Shown: one piece after another, positions 41,402-50,678 of the stretch | How the letters are laid out: each line of letters begins with the position of its first letter | Numbering within the stretch: the stretch's first letter is position 1 | Assembly (NCBI RefSeq): GCF_900107815.1 | Contig: NZ_FNRK01000018.1 | Coordinates: 1 to 51,004 of the forward strand | Source: Eubacterium aggregans | GTDB lineage: Bacteria; Bacillota; Clostridia; Eubacteriales; Eubacteriaceae | Direction of reading: 5' to 3' | DNA length: 51,004 nt | The notes under the pieces: generated by a model | Database searches by the model: none | Told to the model about the DNA's origin: nothing | The model's input: the letters and a program-made list of their open reading frames with translations, nothing else | Program-made: the position numbers and the translations under genes

Positions 41402-42035
41402 CCTGACTCCTCACGATTTCCAAGATTTCCTCCAGGGAGGAAGCGGTGTAGGTAGGGTTACAGCGTTCTAAGGCCGCCAGGGTATTATACCCCCAGTCTA
41501 CGGCTACGACATCCACCCCTGCCCGGTGGCAGGCTTCAATATCCCGGGTTTCATCGCCGATGTACAGAATCTCGGACAGTTCTAGCCTGTATTTCTTGGC
41601 AACCTTCTTTATTTTTTTCTCCTTGGATAAAAGGGAGGAACATACCACAAAATCAAAGCAATCGGCAATGGCATAATTCCTTAAAAAAGCATTGACGGTC
41701 TTCTTGACATTGGACGTTAAGATTCCCCGGATTTCCGTTTCCGACTCCAGGGCCCTCATGAAGTCTCGAAGATGGGGCTTAAAAGCCTTAATCGAATCCT
41801 TTTCCTCCCGGAGACGCCGCTGCCCTTCCCGAAGGACCCGGGGCAAGCGGTAGAAAGGAATATCCACAATCTCCATAATGTCCGCAATGTTGAGCTCTTT
41901 AATGTGCTGAAGCTCCTCATGGGTAACCTTCCGATATTTATATTTTTCCGCCATATCATTGTACAATTGAAAGACTTGCTGTTCTGTATCTGCCAGGGTC
42001 CCATCAAAGTCAAAGATAATACATTTATAAGCCAT
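41370..42035 (-). CDS. HAD-family hydrolase
   Basis: A 221-residue HAD-IA phosphatase: IIFDFDGTLADTE (nucleophile Asp and general acid), a helical cap, TSNVKK (motif II), KKIKKVAKK (motif III lysine) and YIGDETRDIEA (motif IV). Fits the PGP/YjjG/Gph-type hydrolases without a specific substrate. It diverges from the histidine operon, which lacks a histidinol-phosphate phosphatase, but its sequence does not point to that substrate. It has a promoter at 42076-42104 and overlaps cca. Confidence 0.88.
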   Translation of the reverse strand: MAYKCIIFDFDGTLADTEQQVFQLYNDMAEKYKYRKVTHEELQHIKELNIADIMEIVDIPFYRLPRVLREGQRRLREEKDSIKAFKPHLRDFMRALESETEIRGILTSNVKKTVNAFLRNYAIADCFDFVVCSSLLSKEKKIKKVAKKYRLELSEILYIGDETRDIEACHRAGVDVVAVDWGYNTLAALERCNPTYTASSLEEILEIVRSQDDEGCSEAAI

Positions 42036-42075
42036 ATTCTCTCCAAAATTTCAAAGTTCACTTTCCTCTTTTTCT

Positions 42076-42104
42076 ATTGTCCAATGGACACATTCTTTTT
42101 TCAA
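42076..42104 (-). promoter_or_regulatory. Possible promoter of HAD-cca-rsmA
   Basis: TTGAAA (42104-42099) and GACAAT (42081-42076), 17-base spacer, minus strand. Confidence 0.4.
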
Positions 42105-42180
42105 CCTTTTTATGGTAGAATAATATTATCATATTTCTAGATTAAAGTTGCATGAAAATTAGGTTTTTTCTCTGAAAGCA

Positions 42181-42209
42181 TTGACCTGGACCGCAATGAA
42201 TGTTAGACT
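42181..42209 (+). promoter_or_regulatory. Promoter of his operon
   Basis: TTGACC (42181-42186) and TAGACT (42204-42209), 17-base spacer, about 47 bases before hisZ. The short leader leaves no room for a T-box or a His-rich leader peptide, and I saw neither. Confidence 0.6.
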
Positions 42210-42255
42210 ATCATCACGCACTTTATTACGGTAACGTAACAAAGAGGAGGATACT

Positions 42256-43509
42256 ATGTTAACAAATTATACTATTGAAGGGTTTGAGAATATCCAATAT
42301 CAAGGCTTTCTGGCCCTTCAAAAAATCGAAAATAAGCTGAGCCATTTATTCAGTCTGTACGGCTACCACCAGGTCTCCACCCCCACCTTTGAGGCCTATG
42401 ACCTACTGGCCCCAGAAGATGCCATTCCCAGCGACGAGCTCTTCAAGCTGGTCAATCATCAGGGGAAGGTGCTGGCCCTTAAGCCGGATGCCACCCTGCC
42501 CATTGCCCGCATGGCCGCCATCAACCATCACGATTCCCAGGAAGTCATTAAATTTTGCTACCGCACCAATATCTATCGGAATTTCGCTTCTCCGGATATT
42601 GTGAAAAAGGAAATCACCCAGATGGGGGTGGAATATTTCGGCAATCCCATGCCGGAATGTGATGGTGAAATCATCGCCCTGGCCATCTCCTCCCTGCTGG
42701 TGAACGGCATTGAGGATATCCATATCGATATGGGCCACGTCGGCTTTATTGGCCAGCTCTTTGATGCCATTGGACTCACCGGGGACAAACGCACCCGGCT
42801 TTTAAACCTCATCGAAACGAAAAACCTCGGTGATATCCGGGATTTTCTATCGGACGAGCCCTACGATGATACCATTAAAGAAACCATTCTGAAAATGCCC
42901 TTGCTCTACGGAGACCCCCAGGAAGTTTTCACCGAAATGGACGGTCTTTGCCTGACCGATGGCATGCGCTCTGTCGTCGCCCAGCTCCGTGCCATCTACA
43001 AGCATTTGGAAATCATTGGCCTCGCCCAGTACATCACCTTCGATTTAGGCTTTACCAGCCGAATGAATTATTACACTGACCTGATTTTCAAGGTCTACGT
43101 CAACGGCTGGGGGGAACCCGTCATTGGCGGTGGGCGGTATGATGATCTTTCTGCCCGGTTTGGTATTGACCGCCCGGCCTGTGGCTTTGCCATCGATATC
43201 CTCCAGCTCATGGATTATATGGAACAAAATGACCTGCTGCCGGCGGACACCGCCAGCCGTACCGTCATTTTATACGATCCCGGAGATAAATGCCAGGCCT
43301 TCGATACCGCTGCTGCCCTCCGCGCTCAGGGCCACTCTACCGAGGTCTTCCAGGTCTCTGAGGCTCCCCTGACAACAAAGGCCCAGCTCCAGCACAATCA
43401 AATGTACGAAGGGGCCAGCTTTTATTATATCAGCAACGGCAAAACCTTTCAGTTTAAAGCCGATGCTTTTAAGCCCATTGCGTGTATTACAGAAGGGATG
43501 GTGGACTGA
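42256..43509 (+). CDS. hisZ: ATP phosphoribosyltransferase regulatory subunit
   Basis: A 417-residue histidyl-tRNA-synthetase-like protein that has lost aminoacylation and instead activates the short HisG. The class II synthetase core is clear (FSLYGYHQVSTPTFEAYDLL; LKPDATLPIARMA; FGIDRPACGFAIDI), without the C-terminal anticodon-binding domain of HisS. RBS AGAGGAGGA precedes ATG. It is first in the operon, and its stop overlaps the hisG start (TGATG), fitting an equimolar HisZ-HisG complex. Confidence 0.93.
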   Translation: MLTNYTIEGFENIQYQGFLALQKIENKLSHLFSLYGYHQVSTPTFEAYDLLAPEDAIPSDELFKLVNHQGKVLALKPDATLPIARMAAINHHDSQEVIKFCYRTNIYRNFASPDIVKKEITQMGVEYFGNPMPECDGEIIALAISSLLVNGIEDIHIDMGHVGFIGQLFDAIGLTGDKRTRLLNLIETKNLGDIRDFLSDEPYDDTIKETILKMPLLYGDPQEVFTEMDGLCLTDGMRSVVAQLRAIYKHLEIIGLAQYITFDLGFTSRMNYYTDLIFKVYVNGWGEPVIGGGRYDDLSARFGIDRPACGFAIDILQLMDYMEQNDLLPADTASRTVILYDPGDKCQAFDTAAALRAQGHSTEVFQVSEAPLTTKAQLQHNQMYEGASFYYISNGKTFQFKADAFKPIACITEGMVD

Positions 43510-44132
43510 TGACCATACGTTTTGCCCTGGCCAAGGGCCGAGTCGCAAAAAAAGCCATTGCACTCCTCACCGAGATCGGATATTGCTTTGAGGATTATAC
43601 CCCGGAAAGCCGGAAGTTAATCTTTCAGGATACCACCGGTGCCATTGAATTCTTTCTGGTAAAATCCCCGGATGTGGGCACCTATGTTGAAAAGGGTGCC
43701 GCAGATATCGGCATCGTTGGTCGGGATGTCCTCATGGAGCACCCTGCCAATGTCTACGAGCTGTTAAACCTGAATATCGGACAATGCAAGATGTGCGTGG
43801 CCGGCTACGCCGACACCCATATCCAATTCGATAAAAAGCTGGTGGTTGGAACAAAATATCCGGGTATCGCCAAGCAATACTTTAATTCCATCGACCAGCC
43901 CATCGATCTGATTATGATCAACGGTTCCGTGGAGCTGGCCCCCATCCTGGGACTTTCCGACTGTATTGTGGATATTGTGGAAAGCGGCAGCACCCTGAAG
44001 GAAAACGGCCTGGTGGTGCTTAAGGAAATCTGCGATATCAGTTCACGGCTCATCGTTAACCAGGTCAGTTTAAAGATTAAGCGGAAGGAAATCGAGCCCA
44101 TTATCGATCGGTTTTCAGCCATTGCCCAATAG
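43509..44132 (+). CDS. hisG: ATP phosphoribosyltransferase, short form
   Basis: A 207-residue catalytic subunit of the first histidine step, joining PRPP to ATP. IRFALAKGRVAKKAIALL opens it, GAADIGIVGRDVL is in the middle, and VDIVESGSTLKENGL is the PRPP-binding motif. The short form lacks the histidine-binding regulatory domain, so it needs HisZ, which is encoded immediately upstream. The start ATG at 43509 is overlapped by the hisZ stop. Confidence 0.96.
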   Translation: MTIRFALAKGRVAKKAIALLTEIGYCFEDYTPESRKLIFQDTTGAIEFFLVKSPDVGTYVEKGAADIGIVGRDVLMEHPANVYELLNLNIGQCKMCVAGYADTHIQFDKKLVVGTKYPGIAKQYFNSIDQPIDLIMINGSVELAPILGLSDCIVDIVESGSTLKENGLVVLKEICDISSRLIVNQVSLKIKRKEIEPIIDRFSAIAQ

Positions 44133-44141
44133 GAGGTTTGA

Positions 44142-45422
44142 ATGAAAACATACACGTACACCGAAGCAGCCCCCTCCCTTAACCGCCTTCTGAAGCGGGA
44201 TGAAGGAGAAAACACGGAAATCCGGGAAACCGTCCTCGCCATCATCGACGGGGTTAAGGCCCGGGGGGACGCTGCGTTATTTGACTATACCGAAAAATTT
44301 GACGGGTGCCGCCTGGATTCTCTGGCCGTCACCCCAGAGGAAATTGAAGAAGCCTTCACCGCCGTGGGCCCGGAAATGATTGCCATTATGGAGGAGGCCG
44401 CCCAAAATATCCGGTCCTTCCACGAAAAGCAGCTGGAAACCACCTGGACCTACAGCCCGGGCCCCGGCATCACCTTGGGCCAGCACATCACCGCCCTGGA
44501 ACGGGTGGGCCTTTACGTCCCCGGGGGAAAGGCAGCCTACCCCTCCACCGTCCTCATGGACAGCATCCCCGCCATTGTCGCCGGGGTGGATTCCCTGGTC
44601 ATGGTGACCCCGCCGGGAGCGGACGGTAAAATCAACCCCAACATTCTGGCTGCGGCTAAAATTGCGGGGGTCACGGAAATTTTAAAGGTCGGTGGGGCCC
44701 AGGCCATCGCTGCCCTGGCCTTTGGTACGGAGTCGGTAAAGCCCGTTAATAAAATTGTGGGCCCGGGCAATATCTTTGTGGCCACCGCCAAGAAAGAAGT
44801 CTTTGGGGTGGTGGATATCGATATGATTGCCGGTCCCAGCGAGGTCCTCATCCTGGCCGATGGTAATGCCAATCCGGTTTTTGCCGCTGCGGATCTCCTC
44901 TCCCAGGCAGAGCACGATGAAATGGCCATGCCCATCCTTGTGACCACCTCCCGGGCCTTTGGTGAAGCCGTGGAAGCCGAAATCACGAGGCAAATTGATG
45001 CGGATCTTAGCCGAAAGGACATCGCCCGGAAGTCCGTTAGGGACTACGGTTTTATCTTTGTCTGTGAAAATCTGGACCAGGCCTTTGAGCTCTCCAACGC
45101 CATCGCTCCGGAGCATATGGAAATTCTCCTTCCGGATGCCATGGATTATCTGGATCGGGTGCGCAATGCCGGCGCTATTTTCCTGGGGTCCTACACCCCA
45201 GAACCACTGGGGGACTACTTTGCTGGTCCCAACCACACCCTGCCCACCTCTGGGACCGCTAAGTTCTCCTCTCCCCTGGGTGTTTACGATTTTACCAAGC
45301 GTTCCAGTATTTTAAGCTATTCCGAAGCTGCCCTTAAAAAGGATTATCAGAAAATTGCAGCCTTTGCCCGCTCTGAAGGGCTGGATGCCCACGCCAAATC
45401 TGTAGAAAGGCGGTTTGAGTAA
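44142..45422 (+). CDS. hisD: Histidinol dehydrogenase
   Basis: A 426-residue zinc enzyme catalysing the last two oxidations to histidine. GLYVPGGKAAYPSTVLMDSI is the substrate-binding loop, KIVGPGNIFVATAKKEVFG and DMIAGPSEVLILAD are next, and LSQAEHDEMA holds zinc ligands. GPNHTLPTSGTAKFSSPLGV lies near the end. Complete at normal length, nine bases after hisG. Confidence 0.97.
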   Translation: MKTYTYTEAAPSLNRLLKRDEGENTEIRETVLAIIDGVKARGDAALFDYTEKFDGCRLDSLAVTPEEIEEAFTAVGPEMIAIMEEAAQNIRSFHEKQLETTWTYSPGPGITLGQHITALERVGLYVPGGKAAYPSTVLMDSIPAIVAGVDSLVMVTPPGADGKINPNILAAAKIAGVTEILKVGGAQAIAALAFGTESVKPVNKIVGPGNIFVATAKKEVFGVVDIDMIAGPSEVLILADGNANPVFAAADLLSQAEHDEMAMPILVTTSRAFGEAVEAEITRQIDADLSRKDIARKSVRDYGFIFVCENLDQAFELSNAIAPEHMEILLPDAMDYLDRVRNAGAIFLGSYTPEPLGDYFAGPNHTLPTSGTAKFSSPLGVYDFTKRSSILSYSEAALKKDYQKIAAFARSEGLDAHAKSVERRFE

Positions 45423-45423
45423 A

Positions 45424-46494
45424 ATGAAAAAGAATTATATCCGCCCCTGTGTAAAGAATCTGGAAGCCTACCAGGTGGAGCCTCCCCAATACGACATCAT
45501 CCTCAATGCCAATGAAAACCCCTGGGATTTCCCCAATGACCTGAAAAAAGAGCTCTGCGAGACCATTATGACGACGAACCTCAATCGCTATCCCGATGCC
45601 TGTTTTACGGAGCTCCGGGAATTACTCTCGGATTACACCGGCATTTCCCCGGATCAGCTCATTGCCGGCTGTGGCTCTGACGAAATCATCAACATGATTT
45701 GCCAGGCCTTTGTGAATACTGGTGACACCATCGTCTCCCACGCCCCATCCTTCTCCATGTACGAAATCTGGAGCACCATCGGGGATGCCCCCTTCTCCTG
45801 GGTGCCGGATAAGGAGGACCATTTTCCAGATGTTTCTGCCATCATCGCCACAGCCGTGGCACAAAATGCCAAGGTCATCTATCTGTGCAATCCCAATAAT
45901 CCCACGGGCTACCTCTTCCCCCGGCACGATATCATCCAAATTCTGGAAGAAACCGGGGCCCTGGTGGTCCTGGATGAAGCCTATATCGAATTTAAGGAAG
46001 GGGAAAGCCATATTGATCTCGTCAACAGCTATCCCAATCTCCTGGTGATGCGCACCCTCTCCAAGGCCTTCGGCCTGGCCGGGATTCGCTGCGGCTACTG
46101 CGCCGGGAGCAAAGCCTTAATCGATGCCATGTACAAGGTAAAATCCCCCTATAATCTCAACACCCTCACCCAGCAGACGGCCATTATTGCCCTTCGGCAC
46201 CGGGACAAGCTCCTGGGCCGCCTAAAAACCCTGGGGGTCGAACGCCGGAAGATGTACAAGGCCCTCCTGGCCCTCCCCATCGAGAAGGTTTATCCCACCG
46301 CTGCCAATTTCATCTATTTCGAAACCGCCAAGGCTCCGGCAATCTACAAAGCCATGAAGGAAGCCAATATCCTCATTAAACATTTCGGTTCAAAAAATGG
46401 CCAGCCAGAAGCCATCCGCTTAACCATTGGCTCCCCGGAGGAAAACAGACGGGTTTTAGAAATTCTTACGGAGGTATACAGCCATGTCGCGTAA
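45424..46494 (+). CDS. hisC: Histidinol-phosphate aminotransferase
   Basis: A 356-residue fold-type I PLP enzyme. LNANENPWDFP is the N-terminal motif and GCGSDEIINMI binds PLP phosphate. CNPNNPTGYLF and VLDEAYIEF supply the PLP asparagine and aspartate, and RTLSKAFGLAGIRCGY carries the Schiff-base lysine. The ATG at 45424 lies just after the hisD stop; a TTG nine bases earlier overlaps hisD and is less likely. Overlaps hisB by 11 bp. Confidence 0.95.
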   Translation: MKKNYIRPCVKNLEAYQVEPPQYDIILNANENPWDFPNDLKKELCETIMTTNLNRYPDACFTELRELLSDYTGISPDQLIAGCGSDEIINMICQAFVNTGDTIVSHAPSFSMYEIWSTIGDAPFSWVPDKEDHFPDVSAIIATAVAQNAKVIYLCNPNNPTGYLFPRHDIIQILEETGALVVLDEAYIEFKEGESHIDLVNSYPNLLVMRTLSKAFGLAGIRCGYCAGSKALIDAMYKVKSPYNLNTLTQQTAIIALRHRDKLLGRLKTLGVERRKMYKALLALPIEKVYPTAANFIYFETAKAPAIYKAMKEANILIKHFGSKNGQPEAIRLTIGSPEENRRVLEILTEVYSHVA

Positions 46495-47071
46495 AATCAG
46501 CCTCAGCCGGGAAACCGCCGAAACCCAAATTGCCCTGACCCTGGATCTCGATGGGACGGGTCAATGTACCGTGGAAACCGGCGTTCCCTTTTTTGACCAC
46601 ATGATGGTACTCTTTACCAAGCACGGTAATTTTGACTTAGACCTCTCCGCCACAGGCGACGGTGTGGATAACCACCATGCCTTAGAGGATATTGGCATCC
46701 TGCTGGGCCAGGCCTTCGCCCAGGCCTTGGGCAATAAGGCTGGCATCAATCGCTATGCCTTTCAATTCACCCCCATGGACGAGGCCCTGTGCCGTATCTG
46801 CATCGACATCAGCGGCCGGGCCACCTTGGTCTGGGATGTTCCCCTCACCCGGGAATACATCGGTGATTTTGAAACGGAGATGCTGGAGGAATTTTTCATC
46901 GCCTTCACCCACAATGCCAAAATGACCATCCATATCGCCTCCCTCTACGGCCGGAACAACCACCATATTGTCGAGGGCATCTTTAAAGGCTTTGGCCGAA
47001 CCCTCAAGGAGGCCGTCGCCCTGGATCCCAAAAATCCAGGAATTCCCAGCACCAAGGGAATCATCGAATAA
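46484..47071 (+). CDS. hisB: Imidazoleglycerol-phosphate dehydratase
   Basis: A 195-residue manganese dehydratase. VPFFDHMMVLFTKHGNFDLD and DNHHALEDIGILLGQA hold the metal-binding histidines, and YGRNNHHIVEGIFKGFGRTL the second set. It is the monofunctional form; the histidinol-phosphatase domain seen in enteric HisB is absent. No other candidate phosphatase occurs inside the operon. Confidence 0.97.
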   Translation: MSRKISLSRETAETQIALTLDLDGTGQCTVETGVPFFDHMMVLFTKHGNFDLDLSATGDGVDNHHALEDIGILLGQAFAQALGNKAGINRYAFQFTPMDEALCRICIDISGRATLVWDVPLTREYIGDFETEMLEEFFIAFTHNAKMTIHIASLYGRNNHHIVEGIFKGFGRTLKEAVALDPKNPGIPSTKGIIE

Positions 47072-47089
47072 AGCAGACAGGAGCAGATT

Positions 47090-47698
47090 ATGATTGCCAT
47101 TATTGACTACGATGTTGGAAACTTAAAAAATGTCCATACCGCCCTAAAGGATGTAGGGCTTAGCAGCGTCATCACCCGGGACCCCCAGGTGATGGACGAT
47201 GCTGATGCCATTATCCTCCCCGGGGTCGGTGCCTTTGCCGATGCCATGAAAAACCTGGAGGCCTACAACCTCCTCTCCCCCCTGAACCGAAATGTGGCCT
47301 CGGGTAAAATCCTCATGGGGATCTGCCTGGGCATGCAGGTCCTCTTCGATAAAAGCTATGAGGATGGCGAAAATACGGGCTTAGGGTATATTCCCGGTGA
47401 AGTGGTCCGCTTTGATGCCCCGGGGCTTAAAATCCCCCATATGGGCTGGAATAACCTGACCATGAACCGGGAGGACCCCATCGCCCGGAGCCTCACCCCA
47501 GAGGATTATGTCTATTTCGTCCATTCCTACTACGCCGTTCCCCAGAATTTTGACGATGTGGTAGCCTATGCCGACTATTCCGCCAAGGTCCCCGGCATCG
47601 TCAGACGGGACAATGTCATCGGGATGCAGTTCCACCCTGAAAAAAGTGCCGGGGTGGGAACAAAGTTATTGCAAAATTTTAAGGAGTGTATCAAATGA
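47090..47698 (+). CDS. hisH: Imidazole glycerol phosphate synthase, glutaminase subunit
   Basis: A 202-residue class I glutamine amidotransferase that feeds ammonia to HisF. ILPGVGAFADAM, then GICLGMQVLF with the catalytic cysteine, then MQFHPEKSAGVG with the His-Glu pair. Overlaps hisA by four bases (ATGA). Confidence 0.97.
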   Translation: MIAIIDYDVGNLKNVHTALKDVGLSSVITRDPQVMDDADAIILPGVGAFADAMKNLEAYNLLSPLNRNVASGKILMGICLGMQVLFDKSYEDGENTGLGYIPGEVVRFDAPGLKIPHMGWNNLTMNREDPIARSLTPEDYVYFVHSYYAVPQNFDDVVAYADYSAKVPGIVRRDNVIGMQFHPEKSAGVGTKLLQNFKECIK

Positions 47699-48414
47699 TC
47701 GTATTACCCGCTATCGATATTAAAAACGGACAATGCGTCCGTTTGCAGCAAGGTGTTAAGGATGCCGAAACCGTCTATTTTAAAGATCCTGTCGAGGTGG
47801 CGAAGCGCTTCCAGGACCAGGGGGCCGAATACCTGCACATGGTGGATTTAGATGGTGCCTTTGAGGGGAAGCCTAAAAATCTAAAAACCATTGAAAGCAT
47901 TGTCGAGGCCTTGGATATCCCCATCGAGCTAGGTGGGGGCATCCGCAATCTGGAAATCGCCGAAATGTACATGGATATCGGGGTCTCCCGAATCATCATC
48001 GGTACCCAGGCCATTAAGGATTTTGCCTTCATCGAAAAGCTCATTAATCTCTATGACGACGCGATCTGCGTCTCCATCGACGCCAAGGATGGGATGGTCT
48101 GCACCGAGGGATGGGTAGAAAGCAGTGATATGGAAGCCCTGGAGCTGGCCACCAAGCTCGAAAAAATCGGCCTCTCCACCTTGGTATACACCGATATTTC
48201 CAAGGACGGTATGATGACCGGCCCTAATTTTGAGATGCTAAGGGTGTTGAACGCCCATCTCCAGATGGATATCATCGCCTCTGGGGGCATTGCCTCCACC
48301 GCCCACCTGGACCGCCTGGCCGCCATGGATCTTTACGGTGCCATCACTGGGAAAGCCATTTATGAAGGAACCATCGATTTAGCCGCCTACCTCAAGGGGG
48401 CATCTTCATGCTGA
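47695..48414 (+). CDS. hisA: ProFAR isomerase
   Basis: A 239-residue beta/alpha barrel isomerising ProFAR to [22 protein letters not shown] holds the first catalytic Asp. Later come [35 protein letters not shown] with the second Asp, and [14 protein letters not shown] for phosphate binding. The ATG at 47695 overlaps hisH; the open frame further upstream is not needed. Confidence 0.96.
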   Translation: MIVLPAIDIKNGQCVRLQQGVKDAETVYFKDPVEVAKRFQDQGAEYLHMVDLDGAFEGKPKNLKTIESIVEALDIPIELGGGIRNLEIAEMYMDIGVSRIIIGTQAIKDFAFIEKLINLYDDAICVSIDAKDGMVCTEGWVESSDMEALELATKLEKIGLSTLVYTDISKDGMMTGPNFEMLRVLNAHLQMDIIASGGIASTAHLDRLAAMDLYGAITGKAIYEGTIDLAAYLKGASSC

Positions 48415-49172
48415 CCAAACGCCTGATCCCCTGCCTGGACGTGGACCACGGTCGGGTGGTCAAGGGGAAAAAATTCAAAGACATCCAGGATGTTGCCGAT
48501 CCCATCGAACTGGGACGATACTATTCTGAACAGGGGGCCGATGAACTGGTTTTCTATGATATCACCGCCTCCTATGAAGAGCGGGATATCTTCCTCAATA
48601 TCGTCGAAAGGGTGGCCGAGGCCATTCGGATTCCCTTTACCATTGGCGGCGGCATCAGCAAGGTCGAAGACTTTCGCAAGGTCCTCATGGCTGGTGCCGA
48701 CAAGGTTTCCGTCAATTCCTCCGCCGTCCGGAATCCCCAGCTCATTCGGGATGCGGCCCTGAAATTCGGCAACCAATGCGTCGTCCTTTCCATCGATGCC
48801 AAACGCAATGCCGCTGGCTCCTGGGATGTCTATGTCAAGGGTGGCCGGGAAAACACCGGCATCGACGCCATTGCCTGGGCTGTGCAGGGCCAGGATTTAG
48901 GCGCTGGGGAGATCTGCATCAACTCCATCGATACCGACGGGGTGAAACAGGGCTATGACCTGGAGCTCAATCGCCTTTTGTCCGAGACCCTCACCATCCC
49001 CGTCATTGCCTCCGGCGGTGCCGGAAAGCCCGAGGATTTTGCGGATGTCCTCAAGGTCGGTGCCGATGCCGCCCTGGCCGCCTCGGTATTCCACTATAAA
49101 GAAATCCCCATTCCTGATTTAAAGGATTATTTAGGGACCCAGGGCCTGGCCATGCGCCCGGTTGTACGGTAA
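48408..49172 (+). CDS. hisF: Imidazole glycerol phosphate synthase, cyclase subunit
   Basis: A 254-residue barrel that closes the imidazole ring and releases [23 protein letters not shown] starts the fold, [20 protein letters not shown] and [10 protein letters not shown] are in the middle, and [19 protein letters not shown] holds the second catalytic Asp. [17 protein letters not shown] is the phosphate site. Overlaps hisA by seven bases. Confidence 0.97.
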   Translation: MLTKRLIPCLDVDHGRVVKGKKFKDIQDVADPIELGRYYSEQGADELVFYDITASYEERDIFLNIVERVAEAIRIPFTIGGGISKVEDFRKVLMAGADKVSVNSSAVRNPQLIRDAALKFGNQCVVLSIDAKRNAAGSWDVYVKGGRENTGIDAIAWAVQGQDLGAGEICINSIDTDGVKQGYDLELNRLLSETLTIPVIASGGAGKPEDFADVLKVGADAALAASVFHYKEIPIPDLKDYLGTQGLAMRPVVR

Positions 49173-49198
49173 TTTACGATTTTACAAAAGAAAGAAGA

Positions 49199-49852
49199 AT
49201 GAAATTGAAACTTGAAGAAATTGAACTGAAATACAACGATGCGGGACTGATTCCCGCCATTGTCCAGGATTATCGCACCCGGGAGGTGCTGATGATGGCC
49301 TGGATGAATAAAGATGCCTTACAACGCACCCTGGCAACAAAGAAAGCCACCTTCTGGAGCCGCAGCCGAGGAGAATTGTGGGTAAAAGGTGAAACCTCCG
49401 GCAATATCCAGCAGGTTGTCTCCCTGGATTATGACTGCGATGGGGATACCCTTCTCCTTCAGGTTCTCCCCGCTGGTCCCGCCTGCCATACCGGCCATAC
49501 CAGCTGCTTTTACCGCAACCTGATGACCGATGATGCTGCGAACAAGGGAAATATCACCATTCTCCACGACCTGGCCGCACAAATTAAAGCGCGGCGGAAA
49601 AATCCCGTAGAGGGCTCCTACACCAACTATCTCTTCCGGGAAGGGGTAGATAAAATCTGTAAAAAAATTGGTGAAGAGTCCGCGGAAACCATCATCGCCG
49701 CCAAGAATAACGATCCTGAGGAGCTGCGTTACGAAGCCTCGGACCTCCTCTATCATCTAGCGGTTTTGCTCAACAACCAAGGCGTCACCTACGATGAGCT
49801 CTTTGAGGTCTTGACAAAACGCCATACCAATAAGCGTAAACGGGAATATTAA
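49199..49852 (+). CDS. hisI: Phosphoribosyl-AMP cyclohydrolase/phosphoribosyl-ATP pyrophosphatase
   Basis: A 217-residue bifunctional HisIE. The cyclohydrolase half (1-115) has [51 protein letters not shown] and [10 protein letters not shown] with metal cysteines. The pyrophosphohydrolase half (about 120-217) has [20 protein letters not shown] and [15 protein letters not shown]. The reactions are steps 2 and 3 of the pathway. It closes the operon before a terminator. Confidence 0.95.
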   Translation: MKLKLEEIELKYNDAGLIPAIVQDYRTREVLMMAWMNKDALQRTLATKKATFWSRSRGELWVKGETSGNIQQVVSLDYDCDGDTLLLQVLPAGPACHTGHTSCFYRNLMTDDAANKGNITILHDLAAQIKARRKNPVEGSYTNYLFREGVDKICKKIGEESAETIIAAKNNDPEELRYEASDLLYHLAVLLNNQGVTYDELFEVLTKRHTNKRKREY

Positions 49853-49862
49853 GCCACGCATA

Positions 49863-49910
49863 AAGGGACTGCCCTGGGAGTACTTACCCCCGGGACAATC
49901 CCTTATTTTT
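49863..49910 (+). terminator. Terminator of his operon
   Basis: AAGGGA (49863-49868) pairs with TCCCTT (49899-49904), inner CCC/GGG, then ATTTTT. Confidence 0.75.
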
Positions 49911-49938
49911 AAGTAAACGACAAATTTAGCGGCATCCA

Positions 49939-50529
49939 CTACGTTTCAATGGGTGCCCGTTCATTGAATAGATGGCCAAAGATCGCCATCAATGCCACCA
50001 TATCCAGAGTGACCGCCATGGCAAATAACGGCTGCCACCACCCCACCATGAAAAACATCCCTCCAATGGCGACAAAAACCATGGAATAGATCAGAGCCTT
50101 TTTCCGATTAAGGGCCTTTTGCTCCTCCGTCAGGGGCTTATCAATATGCATGACCGGCGTCAGGGACCAGGCTGTTATCAGATAGAATGAAAAGCTTCCC
50201 AGGCTGCCAATTACATAATAATCAAAGGGTACCTCTCTCACAATCAGAAGATATGCTCCAAAGACAATCATGGTCTTCATGAAACATCCCTTCCGGGTTT
50301 GCGCGTGATAAATCCCGACAAGCCGAACAAGGGACAAGTAGACAACGCAGAAAATGAGGGCATTTAGTAACTCCTGGGTGAACGCTGCAATCGTGGCAAT
50401 GACCACAAGATTGATGAGTACGAAGATTAACTCCTCAAAGCCAAAGGCAATGGCTTCACGGTTTTTTTCCTTAAGTACCCCTTCCCGGCAACACGCCTCC
50501 GCCATCTGCTGGCCCCATTGTTTAATCAT
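49939..50529 (-). CDS. agrB: AgrB-family peptide-processing endopeptidase
   Basis: A 196-residue membrane cysteine protease with about five or six hydrophobic segments (roughly 28-50, 55-75, 82-100, 107-125, 145-162 and 168-188). It has the family active site in SLVRLVGIYHAQTRKGCFMK, where His and Cys are ten residues apart. AgrB trims the AgrD precursor and forms the cyclic thiolactone signal. An agrD-like gene ends on its start codon (ATGA overlap). No agrC or agrA is beside it, so sensing would depend on other loci, or the locus is a partial one. Confidence 0.92.
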   Translation of the reverse strand: MIKQWGQQMAEACCREGVLKEKNREAIAFGFEELIFVLINLVVIATIAAFTQELLNALIFCVVYLSLVRLVGIYHAQTRKGCFMKTMIVFGAYLLIVREVPFDYYVIGSLGSFSFYLITAWSLTPVMHIDKPLTEEQKALNRKKALIYSMVFVAIGGMFFMVGWWQPLFAMAVTLDMVALMAIFGHLFNERAPIET

Positions 50530-50678
50530 AATTCATCAATGGAAAAATCTTTTGCACCTTCTGGTAACTTAGGTTGGTGGGAAATTAAAAAACACGTATC
50601 TGAATTCTGGGCCAACAGAACGACTAAGGCAGAGAGCCAACAGGCATGTTTCAAAACGGCCGCTTTTAAACTTTTCAG
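50526..50678 (-). CDS. agrD: AgrD-like cyclic peptide precursor, non-standard start
   Basis: A 50-residue peptide gene on the minus strand. It has an amphipathic-hydrophobic front (KSLKAAVLKHACWLSALVVL), then DTCFLISHQPKLPE, then an acidic end (AKDFSIDEL). The core copies clostridial AgrD peptides, where a ring of Cys plus four residues is followed by HQPxxP; here the ring would be CFLIS (residues 29-33). The frame has no ATG, GTG or TTG at the expected N terminus. A CTG (50678-50676) stands where MKxLK openings begin, and the only TTG gives a 42-residue product. No good ribosome site is visible. Its stop overlaps the agrB ATG. A plus-strand open frame over the same bases looks like its shadow. 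Confidence 0.72.
   Translation of the reverse strand: MKSLKAAVLKHACWLSALVVLLAQNSDTCFLISHQPKLPEGAKDFSIDEL

Noticed and set aside
42110-42255. T-box or histidine leader peptide before the his operon
   Set aside because: The transcript leader is only about 40 bases, with no T-box core sequence and no run of His codons.
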